This document shows positions 13,054 to 19,170 of a stretch of 19,170 nt of DNA, piece after piece. This DNA is from Myxococcales bacterium (GTDB lineage Bacteria; Myxococcota; Myxococcia; Myxococcales; Myxococcaceae). Both the position numbers and the translations under genes were made by a program. The stretch is from positions 1 through 19,170 of the forward strand of contig PMBV01000293.1 in NCBI GenBank assembly GCA_003153055.1, given 5' to 3'. Position 1 is the stretch's first letter. The number at the start of each line of letters is the position of its first letter. The notes below the pieces were generated by a model. The model saw nothing but the letters and a program-made list of their open reading frames with translations. It searched no databases and had not been told where the DNA came from.

Positions 13054-16000
13054 ATGTACTGCCAACCGTGCCAGCGCGAACGGCCTGTGAAGAGTCGATA
13101 TTGCGTGGTGTGCGGGGCTGCGCTCGTCTCACGCTCTCCGGCTGAAGTGGAGCGGGATCTCGCGCACGTCCGGTGGCTGCTGGCCGAGATGCCGCGGTGG
13201 GGTGATGTGGTGCCGGTGGCACTCACGGCCGTGCTCCGCCAGCGGTATGGCGCCGAAGAGCGGGCGTTGGTCAACGCCCTGGCGGAGTCGAAACCCGCTG
13301 GGTCCGTGGCCACGGATTCACCTGCGACCTCGCAGGGTCCCCAGCCGCGCGAGGACCCCGCTGCGTCGCTGGAGCCTCACCGCGAACCCGACCACGAAGC
13401 CCCGCCCGAGCGCCCGCATGCCCCGCCGGTCGCCGCCCCAGCGACGGAGCCTCCACTGCCCCCTCGGAGGATGCCGAGGCCGCCCAAGGTCGCGGTGAGC
13501 GCTGGCCCGTCGACCTGGGAACGTTTCTGGAAGCCGGTGCTGGGGGAGAGCGTCGGCTGGTTCATCGGAGCCTTCCTCATCCTCGCCGGTACGTTCACCT
13601 TCGTCTCCGATGCCTGGGCGTCGATGAGCTCGACCAACCGCGCCCTGACGGTCTTCGGCCTGGCGGTGTTCTGGACCTTGGGCTTCGCGGGCTGGGCCCA
13701 CATGCTGTCTCGTCGGGAGTCGACGCGACCGGCCTCTCGGGTGCTGTGGCGCATCGCCGCCGCGGTGGCGCCGTTGGCCACGGTGGCCTTGGGGCCGCTG
13801 GTAAGCGGGCACTTCATCGCCTGGCCGCTGCTCCTGGGCCAGGCGGTCCTCGCCGGAGCGCTGGCCTCCCGAGTCGCCCGCGATGCCTGGAGCGACTGCG
13901 ATGACTTGGCCCGCCGACGAGAAGAAGTCGGCGCGGTGGCCGTGGCGCTCGGTGGGGCCACGTTGGTCCTCGGGGCGGCGCCGGTGCTGGCGCTGGGGCC
14001 GCTGGTGTGGCTCGAGCTGCTCCCGGTCGTGCTGGTGGGGCTCATCGTCTGGCGACACGGCCCGGCGGTGGGCGCGAGTCGAGCGGCCAGCTTCTCTCTC
14101 GCCGCCATGGCCTACGCCGTCTTCCTCTTCGCGGCGCGGCTGCACGTCGCGGCTGATGCCGGAGGTGGGCCCAGTCTCTGGGGCGTGCACGCCGTAGCGC
14201 TGTCGGCCTTCGCGCTGGTGGCCCTCGAGCTCTTCGCGCCCCGAGCTCGGCCTGGGCGGCCCGCCGAACGCAAGGCTGCCGATGGGCTGGCGGTGCTGGT
14301 CGTCGCGGCTCAGACGGTGGTGCTGTGGCCAGCCTTCTTCGCCGAGGCCCCGTCCTTCGTCCTCGCCGCGCTGCTGGCGACGCTGACGACGGCCCGGTTG
14401 GCTCGGCGCAGGGGGCCAGCTCCGGCCGTGGCGGCGCGTTGGCTCGTGCCCGCCTACGTGTTCGGCTACGTCGCCTTTCAGCGAGTCGACCAGCTGGTCC
14501 CGCATGTGGTGGTGGAGTGGTACGGGTTGCTCAAGGCCGCCCTCGGCTACTCCACCGCGCCGCTGCCGCCGAGCTACGCTTCGGTCTACGCCGCGCTGTA
14601 CGTCGTCGCCGTGGGCCTCGTCGCGGTACGGAAGGCCGCCGCGTCCGACCCGGGGGCGCGGGCGCGGGCCGACATGCTGCTCCGCTGCACCGCGTGGGGA
14701 GCGCTGGCGTTCGGCGGTCTGGCGCTGGTCTCCATCGCCCACGACGCACGGCCGGCGCTGCTCGCGCTCCCGGTGCTGACGCTGACGACGTTGGGGCTGG
14801 CCGGGTGGACCGGTCGAGCCGAGCTCACTCGCTCGTCGGCGGCCCTCGCGGTCGCCACCGGAGTCGCGCTCTTCGCCGCCACGCACCTGGCCTGGCCCAT
14901 CGCGGCGGTGGCGTTGTTCGCGGCGCTGGTGTCGGTGCCCAGCCTCAAGGCGGCGCGGGAGGCCCACTCGGCCTCGGCGATGCTGCTCGTGGCCATCGCC
15001 GTCGGGGCGGCCTTCAGCGGAGGCTCGGCGGCGTCAGACGCGCTCGCGCTGGTGCTGGCGTCGGCGGCGGCCCTGCTGGTGGCCCGCAACGTGGACGACG
15101 CGCGGTTGCTCTCGGTGGCGCTCTTTGTGCCGTTACTCCTGGTGGTGCGGGTGGGCTCGTCGTGGATGCTGAGCCTCGGCGCGCTGGGGGCGGTTTTGGG
15201 GCTCCCCCGGTCGCCGGGCCCGTCGCGTCGGCTCGCCTTCTTCCCGGTGGCGGTCGCGGCGGCGCTGGCGGGCCCGCTCTGGGAGTTGCTCGACGCGCGC
15301 GACTGGCCGACCGTGAGCCTGGCCTTGGGTGGAGCTGGGCTGACATGGGCCAGAGCGCCGAACAGGTTTCCCAACCTGCTGCGGCGAACGATCCTCTCGC
15401 TGCGCCGGGCAGACTCTCTCCTGCGCTCCTCGCTGGGCCCAACGGCACAGCTCCGGTGCTCGTCGCTCGTGTGCCCGGCTCGCTTCGGTCTCGCTCGCCT
15501 CGCGACGGTCGGGCAACCTGTTCGGCGCTCTCGCTTCACGGTGCGGGCTCGCTGGAGCTCGCGGTGGCTCGACCTCGTCGCCGGCACGGGCCTCCTCTTC
15601 CTGGTGGCGGCCATGGCGCCGCTCTCGCAGCGTTTCTCATTCTACCAGCCGTGGCAGGCGCAGGCGTTGGCCGCCCTCGTGGCCCTGGGCACCTCGGTGC
15701 ACGCCGTGCGTCGCGGCCGGACCTGGCAAGGTGTGTGGCTGGCCGCGCTGCTGGTGGTGCTGGCCCAAGGGTGTGTTGGGCTGCCGGGTGAGTGGCGGCT
15801 GAGCCTGGTGCAGGCCGCGGCGGTGGCGCTCCTGGCGACCCCGGCGCTGTGGCCGGTCGTCACCGTGCCCCTCGCCTCGCTGCTGCTCGCGGCCGCCTTC
15901 TTCTCCATGCCTGATGGCCTCGTGGCGATGGCCGCGGCCCTCTCGGTCATCGCGCTGTTGGAGGAATGGGAGTCGACCTTTCGCTTCGTCCTCAATCGAG

Positions 16001-18432
16001 GCTCGGTCGCGTGGGTGGCGTCGCTGTGCGCGGCGATGCTCCTCGCTCTCGGGGTCGCGGAGCACCGTGGCCCCTGGCTCGTGGCGGCGGTGGTCCTGCC
16101 GCTCTTCTGGGCGCGGAGCACCCGGCACGTGGCGATGCTCGTGCTCGGTCTCGCGCTCTCGGCTGCCGTGGGGCTGGTCGACCGGCACAGCTCGCCCCTG
16201 GTGCTCCTCGTCGCGCCGGCGGTGAGCTTCGTCTTTGGGCGGCTGCTGTTGGGCACGGACAAGGGCCTTGGGCTTCTCGGGCTCCCCGGTGGCACGCCCA
16301 GAGCCCCGCTGGTGGTAATGGCCATCGCCGTCGGCGCCGCCACGGGGCTCGAGCGCGCCTCGCTCGCAGGGAGCGTTGCGTGGGTCGTCGCCATCGCCTC
16401 GGTGGGAGGAGAGCTCCCCGCGCTCTCCCTGCTCGGCGCGGCGGCGGTGGCTGCCGTCGTGCCCGCTCTTCAGCTCCCGGTGGCGTGGGCGTTGATGGCG
16501 CTGGCGCCGCTGGTGCGCCGCTTCCCTCGAGCGGTTGAGGACGTGCTGGGGTGGAAGGGTCGCGAGGGCACGGTGGTGTCGGCGTCGCTCGGCGCGGTGG
16601 GGCTGGCCCTGCTTGCCTCGGTGAGGTTGGGAGACCCGCTGGCCACCGCGACCCTGCCGCTGGCGCTCCTGGAGGCTGGTGGGCTCATGGGCTGGTGGTG
16701 GCTGTGGGGCGCCGCGGTGCTCTCCGCGGGTGTGCACCTGCATTCGCGGGCGGTGGCGCCATGGGGCCCGGTGGTGGCGACGGTGGCCGCGGCCGTGGCG
16801 GCGGTGCTGAGGTTGGAGTCAGTGGCCTCGTCGGCCCGCCGGGTCCTCGAGCGGTTGGGGGTGCGCTTCTCGCAGCCGCTGAGTCTTCCCTGGTGGTGGG
16901 GGAGCGCGGCGCTGGTGCTGCTGTCGCTCACGGTGCCCTCGCAGTGGTGGCTGGTGGCGGCGGCGGTGCTGCTGTTGACGCCGGTGCCGCTCGAGCTCTC
17001 CGTGGGCACCGCGCTGGGGGGCCTGATGCTGGTCGTCCTCGTTCCGAGGGAGGAGGCCGGGCTCGCCTTGGGTGTGTTGGGCGCCGCGATGAGTTGGCTG
17101 GGCGCCTGGAGAGTCGGCCAGGAGCCGGTCGCTCGGACCTGGCTCTACGCTGGGTGGGTGACGTCGGTGGCGGCGGTGGCCGTGGTCGGCCTCGAGGTGC
17201 GCGCGCCGGCGGTGCCGATGGTGTGGGCCCTGGCGGCGGTGACGAGCTGGAGTGTCGTGTTTCGCCGGCCGCGGCTGGAGTGGCTCGGCTGGGCGGCGAG
17301 CTGGCTGGCGAGCCACCTGGTGGTGGTGCACGTGGGCGCGGTGCTCTCCACTGGGGCGCCGCCAGCACTGGTGCTGCCGTACTTCGCGCTGGCGACATCG
17401 CTCCTGGCGCTCGCCGCGTCGTGGAGAGCTGGGGGCCAGTCTCGGGTGGTGGGGCTGGCGCTGGGCTCGGTTGGTCTGCTCGAGCTCTCCATCGCTGATT
17501 CACTGCTGTCGGGGCCGCACGCCCTCGAGACCGGCGTGGCGGCGCTGGCGGGCGTGGCGCTGCTGGGTGGCGCTGCGCTGCGGGCGCTGCGTCACGATGA
17601 TGGCGCCGCTGCCTGGCTCGCCCAGGCGGTGGTGGTGGTGACGGTGCTGACCTCGCGTCGGCTGGGCGCCGGGGCGTCTCCCGGGTTGTTCGAGGCCTGG
17701 GCGGGCATGGTGTGGGGAAGCTTGGTATGGGGGCTCGCGCTCTTCGCGGGGCGAGAGGAGCGGCCTCGGGTGGCGAAGGCCCTCCGAGGCGGCGCGGTGA
17801 CCTGGCCCATGGTGGCGCTGGTGGCTGCTCCGTGGAGCTCAGCCGAGCCGATGGTGCTGCTGCTCCTGGTGGCCGCCGGTCACTACGGGTGGCTCGCCCG
17901 CACGGGGCTTCGTCGGGTTGGCGCGTCGGTCTCGGCGATTGCGTTCAACGCCGGCATGGTGGCGGCGTTCTTCGCCAGCGGCTGGCACGGCGTGGTGGAT
18001 CTCGCGCTGCCGGCGGGGCTCTCGGTGCTGGCGCTCAGCTCCGCGTTCCGGGCCGAGCTGGGGCGTGACGTGCAGGTGAAGCTGCGGGCGGTGGCGATGA
18101 CGGCGGTGTACGCGGCGGCGTCCTGGCGTCCGCTCAGCTTCACCACGGCCTGGGGGCTCTTCTTCGCGGTGGTGGTGTGCGTCATCGGCGTCGGGGTCGG
18201 CGCGGCGCTGAGGATTCGGAGCTTCGTGTTGATCGGCACCGCCTTCCTGGTGACGTCGGTGGTGGCGACACTGGTTCGGCAGGGCCTCGCGGAGCCACGG
18301 CTCGGGGCCATTCTCCTGGCGGCGCTCGGCCTCGCGGTGGTGGCCTTCATGGTTGGTTTGACGACGCGCCGGGCTGAGCTTCTGGCGAGGCTGACGGCGT
18401 TGAGGTCGGCGATGAGCCGGTGGGAGGGCTGA
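13054..18432 (+). CDS. Giant polytopic membrane protein with N-terminal zinc ribbon
   Basis: 1792 residues from the ATG at 13054, which has AAGGAG close upstream; a GTG at 13018 in the same frame would add 12 residues. Residues 3-20 are a zinc ribbon (CQPC...CVVCG). Residues 28-75 form a helical segment (AEVERDLAHVRWLLAEMP, VLRQRYGAEERALVNALAES). About 85-150 is a Pro/Glu-rich linker. From VGWFIGAFLILAGTFTFVSDAW (about 168) to the C-terminus it is an almost unbroken series of dozens of hydrophobic Ala/Val/Leu segments, with short Arg-rich cytoplasmic turns (RRFPRAVEDVLG, SARRVLERLGVRF). No catalytic motif is recognised. The layout is reminiscent of large DUF2339-like bacterial membrane proteins, but I cannot confirm membership. 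Residues 767-826 are a Ser/Arg-rich hydrophilic insert encoded by a palindromic repeat (see separate entry). The gene is divergent from the response regulator. Confidence 0.85.
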   Translation: MYCQPCQRERPVKSRYCVVCGAALVSRSPAEVERDLAHVRWLLAEMPRWGDVVPVALTAVLRQRYGAEERALVNALAESKPAGSVATDSPATSQGPQPREDPAASLEPHREPDHEAPPERPHAPPVAAPATEPPLPPRRMPRPPKVAVSAGPSTWERFWKPVLGESVGWFIGAFLILAGTFTFVSDAWASMSSTNRALTVFGLAVFWTLGFAGWAHMLSRRESTRPASRVLWRIAAAVAPLATVALGPLVSGHFIAWPLLLGQAVLAGALASRVARDAWSDCDDLARRREEVGAVAVALGGATLVLGAAPVLALGPLVWLELLPVVLVGLIVWRHGPAVGASRAASFSLAAMAYAVFLFAARLHVAADAGGGPSLWGVHAVALSAFALVALELFAPRARPGRPAERKAADGLAVLVVAAQTVVLWPAFFAEAPSFVLAALLATLTTARLARRRGPAPAVAARWLVPAYVFGYVAFQRVDQLVPHVVVEWYGLLKAALGYSTAPLPPSYASVYAALYVVAVGLVAVRKAAASDPGARARADMLLRCTAWGALAFGGLALVSIAHDARPALLALPVLTLTTLGLAGWTGRAELTRSSAALAVATGVALFAATHLAWPIAAVALFAALVSVPSLKAAREAHSASAMLLVAIAVGAAFSGGSAASDALALVLASAAALLVARNVDDARLLSVALFVPLLLVVRVGSSWMLSLGALGAVLGLPRSPGPSRRLAFFPVAVAAALAGPLWELLDARDWPTVSLALGGAGLTWARAPNRFPNLLRRTILSLRRADSLLRSSLGPTAQLRCSSLVCPARFGLARLATVGQPVRRSRFTVRARWSSRWLDLVAGTGLLFLVAAMAPLSQRFSFYQPWQAQALAALVALGTSVHAVRRGRTWQGVWLAALLVVLAQGCVGLPGEWRLSLVQAAAVALLATPALWPVVTVPLASLLLAAAFFSMPDGLVAMAAALSVIALLEEWESTFRFVLNRGSVAWVASLCAAMLLALGVAEHRGPWLVAAVVLPLFWARSTRHVAMLVLGLALSAAVGLVDRHSSPLVLLVAPAVSFVFGRLLLGTDKGLGLLGLPGGTPRAPLVVMAIAVGAATGLERASLAGSVAWVVAIASVGGELPALSLLGAAAVAAVVPALQLPVAWALMALAPLVRRFPRAVEDVLGWKGREGTVVSASLGAVGLALLASVRLGDPLATATLPLALLEAGGLMGWWWLWGAAVLSAGVHLHSRAVAPWGPVVATVAAAVAAVLRLESVASSARRVLERLGVRFSQPLSLPWWWGSAALVLLSLTVPSQWWLVAAAVLLLTPVPLELSVGTALGGLMLVVLVPREEAGLALGVLGAAMSWLGAWRVGQEPVARTWLYAGWVTSVAAVAVVGLEVRAPAVPMVWALAAVTSWSVVFRRPRLEWLGWAASWLASHLVVVHVGAVLSTGAPPALVLPYFALATSLLALAASWRAGGQSRVVGLALGSVGLLELSIADSLLSGPHALETGVAALAGVALLGGAALRALRHDDGAAAWLAQAVVVVTVLTSRRLGAGASPGLFEAWAGMVWGSLVWGLALFAGREERPRVAKALRGGAVTWPMVALVAAPWSSAEPMVLLLLVAAGHYGWLARTGLRRVGASVSAIAFNAGMVAAFFASGWHGVVDLALPAGLSVLALSSAFRAELGRDVQVKLRAVAMTAVYAAASWRPLSFTTAWGLFFAVVVCVIGVGVGAALRIRSFVLIGTAFLVTSVVATLVRQGLAEPRLGAILLAALGLAVVAFMVGLTTRRAELLARLTALRSAMSRWEG
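15352..15531. repeat. 180-base imperfect palindromic element inserted in frame in the giant membrane-protein gene
   Basis: The ends are inverted copies of AGAGCGCCGAACAGGTT-(T or G)-CCC: 21 bases with one mismatch, at 15352-15372 and 15511-15531. A second inverted pair, GCCGGGCA at 15404-15411 and TGCCCGGC at 15472-15479, has exactly the same centre (between 15441 and 15442). The central bases (GCTG.GCC) also mirror each other. The whole unit is therefore one long imperfect palindrome able to fold into a hairpin. It is 60 codons long, begins on a codon boundary and contains no stop in the host frame. It adds 60 Arg/Ser/Leu-rich residues (RAPNRFPNLLRRT ... GQPVRRS) to an otherwise Ala/Val-rich membrane protein. 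Codons inside it end in A or T more often than outside. No transposase is encoded and no convincing target duplication was seen. Confidence 0.8.
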
Positions 18433-18475
18433 GCGCCGGCCGATGGGCCCGCGCGAGTCTGGAGGTCCGGCGCTC
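18431..18475. terminator. Inverted repeat after the giant membrane-protein gene, possible terminator
   Basis: GAGCGCCGG at 18431-18439 and CCGGCGCTC at 18467-18475 are perfect 9-base inverted arms around a 27-base loop. They begin at the stop codon of the membrane-protein gene and are followed by only two T residues. They could act as a factor-assisted terminator or transcript-stabilising hairpin before the next gene. Confidence 0.35.
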
Positions 18476-18511
18476 TTGAGGGTCCAGCGAGAGCGTGCTC
18501 CAGTGCGCGCC

Positions 18512-18955
18512 ATGAGTGAAACATGGACAGTGACAGTTGCGGTGACCCGGCCCGATGGGAGCGTTGAGCACGTGCGGGTCGGCTCCGCGGTGAAGGCGGG
18601 GGAGGGTTTTTCGCTGAACCTCGAGCCGATGTCCCTGCGGCCCGAGGGCGCTCGGCCGCCGGCGCAGAGGGCTGCCCCGAGGAGCGCTCCGCCGGGTGGT
18701 GGTGGGTCGTCGGATATGGTCTTCCCGAACTACGGGCGCAGCAAGGGCATGCCCATCGCCGGGGCGACGCTGCAGGACCTTGAGTTCTACGCCAATGGAT
18801 CGAAGCGCTCGCTGGCTGACCCGGGCAAGGCTCGGTTCCATGACAAGGAGCGGGTATTGTTGGCGGCGATAGAGGGGGAGATCGCTCGGCAACGAGGGGA
18901 GGATCCTCCGGCGGATGATGTGCCTCCGCCGAGTGATGAGGACGCGCCGTTCTAG
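18512..18955 (+). CDS. Small protein with an exonuclease X C-terminal-like (DUF3820-type) motif
   Basis: 147 residues from the ATG at 18512 (MSETWTVTVAVTRPDG). The frame is open to 18443, but the added residues look like non-coding translation. No clear Shine-Dalgarno sequence is present. Residues 1-46 form a small beta-rich unit (WTVTVAVTRPDGSVEHVRVG, GEGFSLNLEPM). Residues 47-68 are a Pro/Ala/Gly linker. Residues 69-127 read MVFPNYGRSKGMPIAGATLQ, then DLEFYANGSKRSLADPGKARFHDKERVLLAAIEGEIARQ. The FPNYGRSKGMPI...DLEFY pattern resembles the small domain at the C-terminus of exodeoxyribonuclease X and DUF3820 proteins, thought to contact nucleic acid. The tail is acidic and Pro-rich (DPPADDVPPPSDEDAPF), like the protein-interaction tail of single-stranded-DNA-binding proteins. 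No nuclease catalytic domain is present. A DNA-linked role is inferred only. Confidence 0.75.
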   Translation: MSETWTVTVAVTRPDGSVEHVRVGSAVKAGEGFSLNLEPMSLRPEGARPPAQRAAPRSAPPGGGGSSDMVFPNYGRSKGMPIAGATLQDLEFYANGSKRSLADPGKARFHDKERVLLAAIEGEIARQRGEDPPADDVPPPSDEDAPF

Positions 18956-19016
18956 AGGGAAGTGGGGGGAGGAACTGCCCGGGGCCGGGTGCGCGTTCGG
19001 GGGCGTGCCCGGGTGC

Positions 19017-19065
19017 GGCTCACGTCTGGCGGCTCACGTCTGACGGCCCAAGTCTGACGTCTGAC
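19017..19065. repeat. Three and a half tandem copies of a 14-base repeat
   Basis: The copies are GGCTCACGTCTGGC, GGCTCACGTCTGAC and GGCCCAAGTCTGAC, followed by a partial GTCTGAC. The core GTCTGAC appears at a regular 14-base step, then at 7 bases. The function is unknown; it may be replication-slippage DNA or a multi-copy binding site. Confidence 0.6.
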
Positions 19066-19137
19066 CACGATCCGATTGGGCGACTTGTTACGACGGTGCC
19101 CGTGAATGCGCGCCCGTCCGCGTCCCCGAGCTGAGGC

Positions 19138-19170
19138 CCGCACGCGCGCACGCACGCGCACGCGCACCCG
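19138..19170. repeat. Alternating CA/CG low-complexity tract
   Basis: The last 33 bases are made almost entirely of CGCACG/CGCGCA steps (purine-pyrimidine alternation), running to the window edge. Such tracts are prone to slippage and to left-handed DNA. No gene is seen in it. Confidence 0.6.

Larger units (their letters stand above)
18956..19170. other. Non-coding right end with repeats
   Basis: No credible gene is seen. The region starts with G-rich sequence containing CCGGG/CCCGG complementary blocks, possibly a weak terminator. It then has 14-base tandem repeats (19017-19065) and ends in an alternating CA/CG tract. An Arg-rich open frame on the minus strand (18952-19167) is low complexity and is not called as a gene. 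Confidence 0.5.

Noticed and set aside
13318..14967. Minus-strand frame of 549 codons opposite the giant membrane protein
   Set aside because: Arg/Gln/His-rich shadow of a hydrophobic coding sequence; no start signal or recognisable domain.
15330..15559. TGGAGCT at 15330-15336 and 15553-15559 as a target-site duplication around the palindromic element
   Set aside because: The copies lie 15 and 21 bases outside the inverted ends, unequally spaced, and such short G/C-rich words recur by chance here.
15340..15560. Sequencing frameshift in the giant membrane-protein gene
   Set aside because: The hydrophilic stretch looks out of frame, but the frame is the same on both sides, the stretch is a multiple of three and its edges coincide with inverted repeats, so an inserted element explains it better.
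18952..19167. Arg-rich 71-codon minus-strand frame
   Set aside because: Translation of low-complexity CA/CG and tandem-repeat DNA, without a ribosome binding site or domain.

Overview
The window is GC-rich DNA, probably from a myxobacterium (Myxococcota, perhaps Cystobacterineae). I infer this from the strong preference for codons ending in G or C, a secreted protein with the IPYQGRLL-type N-terminal domain, a receiver protein with the GMIPIC..CKRIR..C..C tail, a Cys-rich mini-secretome protein and a very large polytopic membrane protein. No rRNA, tRNA, CRISPR array or transposase gene was seen.

Left part (1-5250), apparently accessory, all on the minus strand. The 5' end of an unknown gene runs off the left edge. 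Next to it is a secreted three-domain protein, then about 310 bases with no intact gene. After that comes a tightly coupled three-gene operon (read from 5178 down to 1903): a stand-alone DUF262 (GmrS-N/ParB-fold, DGQQR motif) protein, a DUF3696-type ABC/OLD-like ATPase and an unrecognised 303-residue protein. Overlaps of 11 and 4 bases join the three genes. This has the look of an anti-phage defence operon and, from memory, resembles the three-gene Menshen type. The third protein is the novel part.

Middle (5250-12905), mostly core genes: a GNAT acetyltransferase and a small Cys-rich exported protein (minus); a cytoplasmic class III adenylate cyclase (plus) convergent with class II fructose-bisphosphate aldolase (minus); a translationally coupled pair of membrane proteins, the larger with conserved-looking intramembrane histidines; a 119-residue unknown; glutamate 5-kinase (proB); and a CheY-type regulator with a four-cysteine C-terminal domain.

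Right part (12906-19170): a divergent intergenic region with a perfect 17-base dyad, then a 1792-residue membrane protein with an N-terminal zinc ribbon. Inside its reading frame, in phase, lies a 180-base imperfect palindrome with 21-base near-perfect ends. It looks like an in-frame palindromic repeat element comparable in style to Rickettsia palindromic elements. A small protein with an exonuclease X C-terminal-like motif follows, and the window ends in short tandem repeats and a CA/CG tract.

The two best candidates for something undescribed are the DUF262-DUF3696-unknown operon and the in-frame palindromic element.
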